From assembly GCF_042140245.1 (NCBI RefSeq), contig NZ_CP159483.1:3410001-3474000 (forward strand): a DNA stretch of 64,000 nt. The letters are read 5' to 3'. Source of the stretch: MH13 sp042140245. Its GTDB lineage: Bacteria; Pseudomonadota; Alphaproteobacteria; Rhizobiales; MH13. Under the pieces are notes generated by a model. It searched no databases. It had not been told where the DNA came from and saw only the letters and a list, made by a program, of their open reading frames with translations. Every line of letters starts with the position of its first letter. Position 1 is the first letter of the stretch. Position numbers and translations under genes: made by a program. Shown here piece by piece: positions 1-8,571 of the stretch.

Positions 1-423
1 GCGCCCAATCACCAGGATCAGGTCAAAGCTGGCTCGGCCGGCGAACAGGTCATCATGCCAGGTTTGCTTGCATTCACGACGCGGCGGCAGGTCGCTGCCC
101 TTGGCATCATAACCAGGAAAACAAAAGCCCATCGGCACAATGGCCAGCTCATCTGCGTTGTAGAAAACCTCTTCATTAACCCCCAACCAACTGCGCAAAC
201 GGTCTCCAGAGGGGTCAGTGAACAGCCTGCCTGACGCATGGACGCGGGCGCCCGGCGCTTGCCCGGCCAGCAGGATTCTTGCCCTTGCGGAAAGCTGAAA
301 GACTGGCCGCGGTTCATGGGGTAACGCAGGCAGATGCGCGGGTTCATCGCGGCAGATGCGACAGGCCCGCGCCTTTTGCATGACAGTCGCCAGCTTTTCT
401 GGGGCTCTCGGCTGCGCTTTCAT
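1..423 (-). CDS. Uracil-DNA glycosylase family protein (3' end cut by window edge)
   Basis: Only the first 141 codons lie in the window; the gene runs off the left edge. The frame opens at an ATG at 423 (a second in-frame ATG sits at 381) and reads a Cys pair in ACRIC, then GQAPGARVHASGRLF, DPSGDRLRSWLGV and PMGFCFPG. This is the arrangement of the short uracil-DNA glycosylase-like proteins of alphaproteobacteria, where the GxAPG segment is the uracil-pocket motif. The residue after the first Gly is Gln rather than the Glu usual in family 4 enzymes, so catalytic activity is not assured. An inferred role is base-excision repair of uracil. It is divergent from the kinase at 519. The overlapping frame at 18-347 is a shadow. 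Confidence 0.72.
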   Translation of the reverse strand, partial: MKAQPRAPEKLATVMQKARACRICRDEPAHLPALPHEPRPVFQLSARARILLAGQAPGARVHASGRLFTDPSGDRLRSWLGVNEEVFYNADELAIVPMGFCFPGYDAKGSDLPPRRECKQTWHDDLFAGRASFDLILVIGR

Positions 424-518
424 GATCGATTAACCGTGTTGGGCAAGGCTCTGTTCACTCTTTTGGCAGACTTTGGGCTGTACGCTGCACGCCAGCTTTT
501 CACAGCATTCAAGGCCCG

Positions 519-2042
519 ATGTCGACACGCTTGCAAGCCACCGGTGTTTCCAGTCTCGCGCAGAGCCGCGCGCGGGCGGATCGTCGGCGTGACACACGCA
601 CCGCCGTGCGTGGTGTGCGAGAACGGCTGAACTCAGCAACCGGGCAAACGCTCACCTATGAGCAGCAGATCGTTGCTCTGTTTGCTGGCAATCATTTGGG
701 TGGTTTTGCGTTCCAACTGGCCTTTGTGGTGGCCGTGTGTGTGGCCGCATTCTTCGTCATGCCCACCATCATGGCGGGCGCCTGGTCTGTTGCCATCATC
801 TCTGTTCAGCTTTTTGTCGCGCTGATGGCCAAGAAGGTTGCACGCGCCGATCTTGATACGCTCGATCCGGTGCGATGGGTGCGCCACTTCTCCATCGCCG
901 AAACTGTGCGTGGTGTGGTTTGGGGCCTGTTGCCGATCAGCCTCTACATTGTGGGCTTGCCGCCTGAACTGGGTAATATGGACCCGCTGATGTTCTCCAT
1001 TCTGGTTGTGGTTATTGCCACATCAGCGATGCTGAACCATCATTTGCCGATCACTGCTGCCTGCGCGACAACGCCCATCGCCGTCTGCTACGCCGTCTCC
1101 CTTGGTGTTCGTGGCGATGCGATCAGCATCATCATGGCATTCGGTGCTTTGGGCGTGCAGTTGTTCTTCCTGATCATCGCCCAGCAGATGCATCGCACCA
1201 CGCTGGCGTTGCTGGAAGCACGCGCACAGAAAGACGACATGATCGCCGAGCTGGAACAACAGCGCGGTATTGCCGAAGAAGCCCGCCGCCGCGCCGACGA
1301 AGCCAACCTTGCCAAGTCACGCTTCTTGGCGACGATGAGCCACGAACTGCGCACACCGCTCAATGCGATTTTGGGCTTTTCCGAAGTGCTGAAAGGTGAA
1401 GTGCTTGGCCCGCTGCCGAATGATCAGTACCGCGAATACTCCAATGATATTCACGAGTCCGGTGCGCACCTTCTCAACCTGATCAACGAGATTCTCGATC
1501 TTTCGCGTATCGAAGCCGGCCGTCATGAACTGAGCGAAGAGGCCGTGCAGGTCGCCTACACTGTGGAAGAGGCAGCACATCTTTTGGCGATGAAGGCAAA
1601 AGGCAAAAGCATCACCGTCCATGAGGACTACCAAGAGGGCATGCCGAAACTCTGGGCTGATGAACGTGCCGTGCGGCAGATCACGCTGAACCTTCTGTCC
1701 AACGCCATCAAGTTTACGCCGCTCAATGGCGAGGTCACGGTGCGTGTGGCCGCAACGCAGGATGGCGGTCAGATGATTGAGGTGCGCGACACCGGCCCCG
1801 GCATCCCCGAAGATGAAATTCCAGTGGTTCTTTCCTCCTTCGGCCAGGGCTCGATCGCGATCAAGCATGCCGAACAGGGCACCGGCCTTGGTTTGCCCAT
1901 CGTTCAGGCGCTGATGAAAACCCATGGCGGGCGCTTTGAGCTGCACTCAAAGCTGCGCGAAGGCACATTGGTGCGGGCGATATTCCCAGCCGACCGTGTG
2001 ATGCAGGCCATGCCTGCCATGGCATCAGAGCGCGCAGCGTAG
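519..2042 (+). CDS. Membrane histidine kinase, PleC/PdhS-like catalytic core, no PAS domain
   Basis: A 507-aa sensor kinase. Residues about 65-225 hold roughly six hydrophobic segments, followed by a short coiled coil (about 230-265). The dimerisation/phosphoacceptor box SHELRTPLNAI carries His275. The ATPase has an N box (NLLSNAIKFT, about 391-400), G1 (DTGPGIP, 424-430) and G2 (GTGLGL, 454-459). There is no PAS and no receiver domain, so the partner must be a separate response regulator, and none is adjacent. The segment after the H box closely parallels that of the kinase at 8572-11025, so the two are probably paralogues of the PleC/PdhS cell-cycle family. The start at 519 is an ATG with a weak upstream AAGG. 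The N-terminal 50 residues are basic and cytoplasmic. Confidence 0.85.
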   Translation: MSTRLQATGVSSLAQSRARADRRRDTRTAVRGVRERLNSATGQTLTYEQQIVALFAGNHLGGFAFQLAFVVAVCVAAFFVMPTIMAGAWSVAIISVQLFVALMAKKVARADLDTLDPVRWVRHFSIAETVRGVVWGLLPISLYIVGLPPELGNMDPLMFSILVVVIATSAMLNHHLPITAACATTPIAVCYAVSLGVRGDAISIIMAFGALGVQLFFLIIAQQMHRTTLALLEARAQKDDMIAELEQQRGIAEEARRRADEANLAKSRFLATMSHELRTPLNAILGFSEVLKGEVLGPLPNDQYREYSNDIHESGAHLLNLINEILDLSRIEAGRHELSEEAVQVAYTVEEAAHLLAMKAKGKSITVHEDYQEGMPKLWADERAVRQITLNLLSNAIKFTPLNGEVTVRVAATQDGGQMIEVRDTGPGIPEDEIPVVLSSFGQGSIAIKHAEQGTGLGLPIVQALMKTHGGRFELHSKLREGTLVRAIFPADRVMQAMPAMASERAA

Positions 2043-2074
2043 CTTCTTTGATCGCCTGGGCAGCGCCCGCCGGG

Positions 2075-3121
2075 TCAGCTTTCCTGCTCGGCAGGCAAGC
2101 TCGTCACTTCAGGCAAACCAATATCGGCAAATGTTGCCATACCCGAATGAGTGGATGCTGCTGACTTCACCAGCATCGCTGCCAGGGCAGCACCCGTGCC
2201 CTCGCCCAACCGCATGCCGAGATTGAGCAGCGCCTTCTGGCCCATCGCATCCAACGCTTTTTGATGGGCCTGCTCAGCTGATACATGGGCAAACAGGCAA
2301 TGATCGAGCAATGCTGGATCGATCTTGTGAAGCACGGCAGCGGCGCTGCTGACCACAAACCCATCGATCACAACCGGCACACGCTCAGCGCGCGCTGAGA
2401 TAATCGTGCCAACCATGGCGGCAATCTCGCGACCGCCAAAGCAGCGCAAAATCTCCAGCGGGTCATTAAGGCTGGGCGCGTGCAATGCCAAGCCTTTTGT
2501 GATGGCTGCGACCTTGCGAGCCCGCTGGTCATCGTCAGCGCCAGCGCCGTCACCAACCCAGTCTTCAACATCGCCACCATAGAGCGCAGCGTAAATGGCT
2601 GAGGCGGCTGTTGTGTTCCCGATCCCCATCTCGCCCAAACAGACCAGGTCCACACCACCGGCAATGGCCTCCATGCCAAAGGCTATGGTCGCCGCGCAGC
2701 CTTTCTCATCCATCGCAGGTTCTTCAGTGAAGTCGTTCACCGGCATATCGAGCGCCAAGTCGAAGACTTTCAGGCCGAGGCCGTGCAAAGCGCAGAGCTG
2801 ATTGATTGCCGCCCCACCCTGCATGAACATGTCGACCATGGTTTGGGTGATTTCCATTGGCCAGCGGGAGATTCCCTGGGCGTGGACGCCATGGTTGCCA
2901 GCAAAAAGCGCCACGATAGGTCGTGTAATCTGTGGCTTCTCAACGCCCTGCCAGCCAGCAAGGAACAGCGCGATATCCTCCAACTCGCCCAACGAACCGG
3001 TGGGCTTAAGCAGATTGGCATTGCGTAGCGCTGCGCGCCCGCGCGCTTCCAAATCAGGTTGGGTCAAGCGCTCAAACAGGGCGCGGATATCGTCGAAAGG
3101 TAGGCCGGTCGCAGTGGGCAC
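2075..3121 (-). CDS. cobT: Nicotinate-nucleotide--dimethylbenzimidazole phosphoribosyltransferase
   Basis: This 348-aa protein matches CobT, which transfers phosphoribose from nicotinate mononucleotide to 5,6-dimethylbenzimidazole to form alpha-ribazole phosphate, the lower ligand of cobalamin. Recognisable segments are FAGNHGVHAQGIS (about 73-85), LGEMGIGNTTAA (about 162-173) and RLGEGTGAAL, whose Glu307 corresponds to the catalytic base of the Salmonella enzyme. Length is typical. It is divergent from cobS, the next enzyme of the pathway, with only about 106 bp between the starts. No cobalamin riboswitch was recognised in that gap. It converges with the kinase at 519. Confidence 0.95.
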   Translation of the reverse strand: MPTATGLPFDDIRALFERLTQPDLEARGRAALRNANLLKPTGSLGELEDIALFLAGWQGVEKPQITRPIVALFAGNHGVHAQGISRWPMEITQTMVDMFMQGGAAINQLCALHGLGLKVFDLALDMPVNDFTEEPAMDEKGCAATIAFGMEAIAGGVDLVCLGEMGIGNTTAASAIYAALYGGDVEDWVGDGAGADDDQRARKVAAITKGLALHAPSLNDPLEILRCFGGREIAAMVGTIISARAERVPVVIDGFVVSSAAAVLHKIDPALLDHCLFAHVSAEQAHQKALDAMGQKALLNLGMRLGEGTGAALAAMLVKSAASTHSGMATFADIGLPEVTSLPAEQES

Positions 3122-3227
3122 GTTGGTGAGTCCTCACACGGTTGAAAACGTGGTGGCGCAATAGCGCGCGTTGGATTGCGGTTCAATTGGCCTTGTCGTC
3201 ACGTGCGCGGATGCGTACCGGTGCGCC

Positions 3228-4040
3228 ATGACGTTTTTGACGACCTTTCTGTTCGACTTTTATCGGACCTTGCGGTTCGCCACCCGCCTGCCCTTGCCCG
3301 TCTTGCCGCGCGAGAACGATGATCCGATCGTGTCGGCCGATGGGTTTGCACCCGCTTTTGCAGCTTGCGGTGTGATTGTCGGTGGCATCGGAGGCGTGGT
3401 GACAGCCTTGTCGTTGATACTCGGCATAGAAGCGTTTCTGTCGGCACTGCTTGGCACCACTGCCATGATCCTCGCCACTGGCGCTCTGCATGAGGATGGC
3501 CTTGCCGATTGCGCCGACGGGATCGGCGGCGGTCGCACACGTGAGCGCAAGCTGGCCATCATGCGCGACTCCGCTATCGGCACTTATGGCGTGTTGGCGC
3601 TGATCCTCAGCGTTGGCGGGCGGGTTCTTACGTTGGCGACCCTGGTTGCCGCAAGTCCTTTGCTTGCGTTGGCAGCGCTTATCGCCACCCAAACACTTAG
3701 CCGAGCAGCCACCATGGGCTTGGCCAGTACGCTTGATCATGCACGACCCGATGGTGCCTCAGCACGGCTTGGCAAACCATCACGGAAAGCAGCTCTCACG
3801 GCGCTTGGCCTATCCACTTGTGTTGCCGGCCCAGCCTTGTGGCTCGGCGCGGGCCTTTGGATTGCTTTGGGGATGCTCATTAGCCTGTTGGCCGTGATGA
3901 CTGGACTGACTTGGTTAATCGCACGAGCTGCACGAAAGCACCTGGGAGGACAGACAGGCGATGTTCTGGGCGCCAATCAGCAGCTAACAGACCTTGCTGG
4001 CCTGATAACCGTTTCTATATCAGTGCCCATGATCATTTAG
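3228..4040 (+). CDS. cobS: Adenosylcobinamide-GDP ribazoletransferase
   Basis: A 270-aa integral membrane enzyme that joins adenosylcobinamide-GDP with alpha-ribazole in the last steps of cobalamin synthesis. The family motifs are visible: GALHEDGLADCADG followed by MRDSAIGTYG, with five to six hydrophobic helices around them. The frame is open from a TTG at 3171, but the ATG at 3228 (MTFLTTFLFDF) gives the usual N-terminus, so I use that start. It is divergent from cobT. The rest of the corrin ring pathway is not in this window, so this pair handles lower-ligand attachment here. Confidence 0.93.
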   Translation: MTFLTTFLFDFYRTLRFATRLPLPVLPRENDDPIVSADGFAPAFAACGVIVGGIGGVVTALSLILGIEAFLSALLGTTAMILATGALHEDGLADCADGIGGGRTRERKLAIMRDSAIGTYGVLALILSVGGRVLTLATLVAASPLLALAALIATQTLSRAATMGLASTLDHARPDGASARLGKPSRKAALTALGLSTCVAGPALWLGAGLWIALGMLISLLAVMTGLTWLIARAARKHLGGQTGDVLGANQQLTDLAGLITVSISVPMII

Positions 4041-4080
4041 CGTCCGCTAATCAACCCATTGCTTATGGTTTTTGAGTTTC

Positions 4081-4347
4081 ATGGCCTCCCCGTCCGATAG
4101 CCCGATGGCGCCCCCTCCCCCTGCCCACCAAAGCTCGACAGTCTCGCCGTGCATTCAGGTCTGCCGGATTGATCCATTGCTTCAGCTTTGTCTGGGATGC
4201 GGTCGCACCATGGATGAGATCGGACGCTGGTCAAAACTGAGCGACCCGCAACGGCTCCAGGTCATGGAGTTACTCCCCGACCGGATCAAGCACTTGAAAA
4301 TGCAGCGCAAGGCCGCTGGCATCGACGAACAAAGCGGAGGCCAGTGA
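4081..4347 (+). CDS. DUF1289 domain protein
   Basis: A small (88-aa) protein with the DUF1289 signature: SPCIQVCRIDP, then CLGCGRTMDEIGRWSKLSD, giving four conserved cysteines in a CxxxC...CxxC pattern that suggests metal binding. The N-terminus is Pro/Ser-rich and probably disordered. The frame opens at a TTG at 4072; the ATG at 4081 is preferred. Its stop codon overlaps the start of the next gene by one base (TGATG), so the two are translationally coupled. In many alphaproteobacteria DUF1289 lies next to a TIGR02281-type aspartic protease gene, which fits what follows. The biochemical role is unknown. Confidence 0.85.
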   Translation: MASPSDSPMAPPPPAHQSSTVSPCIQVCRIDPLLQLCLGCGRTMDEIGRWSKLSDPQRLQVMELLPDRIKHLKMQRKAAGIDEQSGGQ

Positions 4348-4616
4348 TGCCGATTTATGGATGGGTTGCTGCAGCCATCCTCGCCACCGGACTGCTGGTG
4401 CTGTTGATAGGCGGCAATGGAGACACTCTGCTTGGTGTGGAGCCAGGCCAGTTGGCCGCTGTCACCGCTATGCTTGCCCTGCTGGTTTATCTGGGCGGTG
4501 GCGTTTTGACCCGTGGACAGCCCGTCGCACCACTGCTTCGTTACCTGCTGCTTTGGGGCGGTGCGCTGATTGTCCTACTCGTTGGCTATTGGGGCTATCA
4601 GAGCGTGATTGGCTAA
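4347..4616 (+). CDS. Small membrane protein resembling the N-terminal part of TIGR02281-type proteins, protease domain absent
   Basis: An 89-aa protein made of three hydrophobic helices (about 5-20, 32-50, 63-83) separated by short polar loops. It begins at an ATG overlapping the DUF1289 stop codon. Position and hydropathy match the membrane portion of the TIGR02281 clan AA aspartic proteases that commonly follow DUF1289. Here the frame stops right after the third helix and the convergent exporter gene ends within the same four bases, so no aspartic protease domain (no DTG motif) is present. It may be a truncated gene or a membrane-only version. Family assignment is from context and is tentative. 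Confidence 0.6.
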   Translation: MPIYGWVAAAILATGLLVLLIGGNGDTLLGVEPGQLAAVTAMLALLVYLGGGVLTRGQPVAPLLRYLLLWGGALIVLLVGYWGYQSVIG

Positions 4617-5455
4617 ACGCCGAGCAGTGCAGCAATGAAGCGCAGCGCGACGATCACCAGAAAGACCCCAAACGATATCTCCAACGTGCGCTTGGGCAAT
4701 GCGTGCGCGATTTTCACACCCAGAGGCGCTGTGAGAACAGTCAGCGGCAGCAGGAGCGCCACACCTATCAGCGAGACAAAGCCCAGCGAGAAAGGCGGCA
4801 CCACATCCATTTGCGGCCAACCGGCATAAATGTAGCCAAGCGTTGCTGGGATGGAGATCAGAACGCCAACGCCTGAGGATGTTGCAATGGAGTTGAGGAT
4901 CGGGCGCCCGTAGAGGGTTTGCACCATGTTGGCCATCACGCCGCCGCCAATGCCCATTAGCGAGGATAGCAGACCAATCACCCAGCCGATCACCCGCATC
5001 GGCCAGGGGCCAGGTAGATCTTTACCCAGCTTCCAGCTTTCCCGACCGAACAGCAGCTTGACGGCATTGAGGGTTGCAACCACTGCAAAGACCAGAAGGA
5101 ACACCCACGGCTCTGCGACACGGGCGATAAGCGCACCGACAATGACGCCAAGGAGAATGGGGACCGCCCACACTTTCAGCACGTCCATGTCCACCGCACC
5201 GCGCGCCTTGTGACCGCGAAAGGAGCGGATGGATGTGGGGATGATCACCGCCAGTGATGTACCAATAGCAAGGGGCGCACGAACGGCCTCATCAACACCA
5301 GCAAAGCCAAACACCTCGAACAACACTGGCACCATAACCGCCCCGCCGCCAACACCGAAGAGGCCTGAAAGCACGCCGGTGATCGCCCCGGCGACGAGCA
5401 AGGCGGCAGCCAGGTAGAACGCTTGATCCATAGGAATGGCGGAGAGAGCTTCCAT
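4613..5455 (-). CDS. TauE/SafE family membrane transporter
   Basis: A 280-aa integral membrane protein with the two repeated TauE/SafE signatures: GVLSGLFGVGGGAVMVPVL in the first half and GLLSSLMGIGGGVMANMV in the second, in a backbone of about eight helices. The family exports small anions such as sulfite or sulfoacetate; the substrate here cannot be told. The frame is open upstream to 5716, but that part overlaps pepN and is not membrane-like, so the start is set at the ATG at 5455 (MEALSAIPMDQ), with another ATG at 5431. It converges with the small membrane gene to its left, overlapping by 4 bp. Confidence 0.85.
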   Translation of the reverse strand: MEALSAIPMDQAFYLAAALLVAGAITGVLSGLFGVGGGAVMVPVLFEVFGFAGVDEAVRAPLAIGTSLAVIIPTSIRSFRGHKARGAVDMDVLKVWAVPILLGVIVGALIARVAEPWVFLLVFAVVATLNAVKLLFGRESWKLGKDLPGPWPMRVIGWVIGLLSSLMGIGGGVMANMVQTLYGRPILNSIATSSGVGVLISIPATLGYIYAGWPQMDVVPPFSLGFVSLIGVALLLPLTVLTAPLGVKIAHALPKRTLEISFGVFLVIVALRFIAALLGV

Positions 5456-5678
5456 GAGCGAAAGGGCCCCGTTGACGTGTGTGAGAGGACTGGATGAACC
5501 GTTGATCCGACAGGCCAGCCGTGCGCGATAGGTCGATTGCCTACGCCGCCAACTCAGCCATGGCAAGGCGCGTTGGATCGCGATGAGGCTCTTGTGACCG
5601 TGATCGTCTGACAGGGATTGATATGCGCGATAGGCCCGACGGGTTATTACGTCTTGTTCTGGGCACGCCTTGCATGCC

Positions 5679-8372
5679 ATGTCCCGTCGAATGAAGAACG
5701 AGACGCCTCCATCCATTCGCCTGGCAGACTACAAACCGCCTGCCTTCCTTATCGACCATGTGGATATGACAGTGCGTCTGGATGGACCGTGCACGCAGGC
5801 CAAAGCGACCTATCACGTTCGCCCCAACCCATCGCTCGTCCATGCAAACGGCCATGGGCAACTCGTGCTGGATGCCGATGCGCTTGGTCCGGTTGATGTG
5901 CGGGTGAACGGTGCTCAGATCGAGCCTCAGCAAGATCGCAAACACGTTGCTTTCACACTATCGACGCGCGAGGGAAGTAAAGTAGAGGTTGCCACCACCC
6001 TTGATCCGGCCAGCAACACAGCGCTGAGCGGGCTTTATCTCACCAATGGCGTTTACTGCACGCAATGCGAGGCAGAAGGGTTTCGCCGGATCGTACCTTT
6101 CCTTGATCGCCCTGATGTTTTGGCCACATACACCGTGACCTTGGAGGCGCAGCAAGCCGCCTGCCCGGTGCTTCTGTCCAACGGCAATCCCAGCCCGATC
6201 GAAGCACTTGATGATGGCTGGCACAGCATCACTTGGCATGATCCTCACCCCAAACCATCCTATCTGTTCGCGTTGGTTGGCGGTCATCTGGACCAGGTCC
6301 GCGACAGTTTCACCACACGCGATGGCCGCGAGGTTGCGCTTTCGATCTATGTGGAGCCTGGCAAGGCTGAACGCGCCACATTCGCCATGCAGGCCCTAAA
6401 GCGATGCATGGCGTGGGATGAGGAACGCTTTGGACGGCTTTACGATCTTGATGTGTTCAACATCGTTGCTGTGTCAGATTTCAACCTTGGCGCGATGGAG
6501 AACAAGGGCCTCAACATCTTCAATGACAAGTACATCCTGGCCTCGCCGACGACGGCAACGGATGAAGACTATCAACGCATCGATGCCATCATCGCCCACG
6601 AGTATTTTCACAACTGGTCAGGCAACCGCGTTACGTGTCGCGATTGGTTTCAGCTCTGTTTGAAAGAGGGGCTGACCGTTTTCCGCGACCAAGAGTACAC
6701 CAGCGACATCTACGATCGGACGATCAAACGCATTACAGATGTGCGCGATCTCTGGGCGCATCAATTCCCCGAAGATGGTGGACCGCTGGCCCATGCAGTC
6801 CGACCCGATAGCTATCGTGAGATCAACAACTTCTACACCGCGACCGTGTACGAAAAAGGTGCTGAAATCGTACGCATGATCGCATCTTGGCTTGGGCCGC
6901 AGCGCTTTCGCGCAGCGATGGACCGCTACTTCTCAACCTATGACGGTCAGGCCGTTCGGCTTGAGGATTTTTTAAGCGCGATGAAGGCTGAGGCCGGTGA
7001 TCTGGGCGCTTGGCCGGACTTTTTGGGCTGGTACACACAGGCCGGGACTCCGCAGGTGAGTGTCGACTGGCAAGCGGATACGCACGCAGGCACCGCACAC
7101 TTGGCGTTTAGCCAGTCCACCTCACCGACACCGGGACAGCCTGACAAGAAGCCCCTGCCCGTCCCATGTCGCCTCGCCCTTGTTGATGAAGCCGGTGATG
7201 ACCTTGCCATCTCTCCTGACCATGTGGTCGTTCAAGGTGGCCGCCTTGTGGGTGATCAGTTCCTGCTTGATAGCGCACACGGTTCTTTGCAGTTCACTGA
7301 TCTGCCCAGTGGCACGGTGCGTCCATCGCTCTTTCGAGACTATTCAGCCCCCGTGAACCACATGGTGGAGGGACTAGACGACTCCGACCGGTTGTTCTTG
7401 GCCGCCAAGGACAGCAACACGTTTAGTAGTTGGGCCCATTTGCAGTCGCTCTACAGTGATGCTTTGCAGAGGCGCTATCACCGCCTAACCCTTGGCGAAC
7501 CGCTTGGTGATGATCACGCCTTGTTTGAAGCAATGATCGCCGCCGGACTTTGTTGCGAGATCGACCATGATACCGATCAAGCTGGTCGGGCGGCTACCAT
7601 CACCCTGCCCTCCGCGCACGACTTAGCGCGCACGATTGGCCGCAATATCGACCCGCTTCATGTTGAAGAGGCGCGCATAAGCTTCTCTCGCGATCTATGC
7701 GCTGATCGGGGCACCTCCGTGGTCGAAGCGCTTGAACGCTTTGAGTTAGAGGATAGTGGCGACATTGCCCCTGAGGCAGCTGCAAAGCGCTCTTTGGTTT
7801 TAGCCCTGCTGCAACATCTTTCGCGCTGCGAGACACCAGATGTTGACGACCTACTGGGGCGGGCGCTTCGCGGCGCCGGCGGCATGACCATGCGGATCAA
7901 AACCCTTGCCTTGCTGCTTCAACGCAGAAGCCCGCTGGCCGATCAGGCACTGGAGGCATTTGATGCGGAGTTTCATGATGATCCGCTGACGATGGACAAG
8001 TGGTTTGCCATCCAGGCAATGAACGGCACGGCTGACACGTTGGTGGCACTGGAAGGCCATCGCTCCTATGACAGGGAGAATCCCAACCGCGTCCGTAGCC
8101 TTCTAGGCGCTTTCGCGACCGGCAATCTGTCTGGGTTCCATGCAGCCGATGGATCGGGTTACCAGCTGATGGCTGAGCGGATCGGAACACTTGATGGTCG
8201 TAATCCGCAACTGGCTGCCCGCCTCGCCTCGGCCTTCCGCACGTGGCGTACGATGGATGCCGCGCGTCAAACGTTCGCCCAAGCTGCGTTGGAAACCCTG
8301 CAATCAATGCCGAACATATCGACAGACCTTTCAGACATCGTAACGCGGATGCTCGAGCCTGAGGCCAGCTGA
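5679..8372 (+). CDS. pepN: Aminopeptidase N (M1 zinc metallopeptidase)
   Basis: About 897 aa, normal length for bacterial PepN, a cytosolic zinc aminopeptidase that trims N-terminal residues from peptides. The substrate-binding GAMEN motif is at about 271-275 and the zinc site HEYFH begins at His307, with the third ligand Glu in the following LKEGLTVFRDQE segment. The C-terminal half is the helical DUF3458-type region of gammaproteobacterial and alphaproteobacterial PepN. The frame opens at a TTG at 5670; ATGs at 5679 and 5691 are both possible, the latter giving the usual MKNETPPSIRLADY beginning. It is followed by a 200-bp regulatory gap before the next kinase. Confidence 0.95.
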   Translation: MSRRMKNETPPSIRLADYKPPAFLIDHVDMTVRLDGPCTQAKATYHVRPNPSLVHANGHGQLVLDADALGPVDVRVNGAQIEPQQDRKHVAFTLSTREGSKVEVATTLDPASNTALSGLYLTNGVYCTQCEAEGFRRIVPFLDRPDVLATYTVTLEAQQAACPVLLSNGNPSPIEALDDGWHSITWHDPHPKPSYLFALVGGHLDQVRDSFTTRDGREVALSIYVEPGKAERATFAMQALKRCMAWDEERFGRLYDLDVFNIVAVSDFNLGAMENKGLNIFNDKYILASPTTATDEDYQRIDAIIAHEYFHNWSGNRVTCRDWFQLCLKEGLTVFRDQEYTSDIYDRTIKRITDVRDLWAHQFPEDGGPLAHAVRPDSYREINNFYTATVYEKGAEIVRMIASWLGPQRFRAAMDRYFSTYDGQAVRLEDFLSAMKAEAGDLGAWPDFLGWYTQAGTPQVSVDWQADTHAGTAHLAFSQSTSPTPGQPDKKPLPVPCRLALVDEAGDDLAISPDHVVVQGGRLVGDQFLLDSAHGSLQFTDLPSGTVRPSLFRDYSAPVNHMVEGLDDSDRLFLAAKDSNTFSSWAHLQSLYSDALQRRYHRLTLGEPLGDDHALFEAMIAAGLCCEIDHDTDQAGRAATITLPSAHDLARTIGRNIDPLHVEEARISFSRDLCADRGTSVVEALERFELEDSGDIAPEAAAKRSLVLALLQHLSRCETPDVDDLLGRALRGAGGMTMRIKTLALLLQRRSPLADQALEAFDAEFHDDPLTMDKWFAIQAMNGTADTLVALEGHRSYDRENPNRVRSLLGAFATGNLSGFHAADGSGYQLMAERIGTLDGRNPQLAARLASAFRTWRTMDAARQTFAQAALETLQSMPNISTDLSDIVTRMLEPEAS

Positions 8373-8477
8373 CTGCTGCCAATCGGTCTTCAGTGGCCCG
8401 TGATTGTTACCGTTTGGTCACATCGGCGGGCTGGAAGCGTTTAAACTTCGCTAATTTTTTCATCTGATTGCCCTTCA

Positions 8478-8522
8478 GACTCTGGACAAGCTGATTCGCA
8501 GCGATTCAAATCAAAGTGATTC
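8478..8522. promoter_or_regulatory. Cluster of four GANTC sites upstream of the PleC-like kinase
   Basis: GACTC at 8478-8482 and GATTC at 8493-8497, 8503-8507 and 8518-8522 fall within 45 bp. GANTC is the recognition sequence of the alphaproteobacterial cell-cycle methyltransferase CcrM. The sites end 50 bp before the kinase start at 8572. A regulatory function is inferred only from their density and position. Confidence 0.5.
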
Positions 8523-8571
8523 GGAAGACTGTTGCGTTCCAGCGTATCAAACACATTGAAGGCAATTCAGC

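Noticed and set aside
18..347. 109-aa minus-strand ORF at the window start
   Set aside because: Shadow frame; the neighbouring frame reads a uracil-DNA glycosylase-like protein continuously from 423 to the edge.
3122..3227. Cobalamin riboswitch between cobT and cobS
   Set aside because: The gap is about 106 bp and the B12-box pattern was not found.
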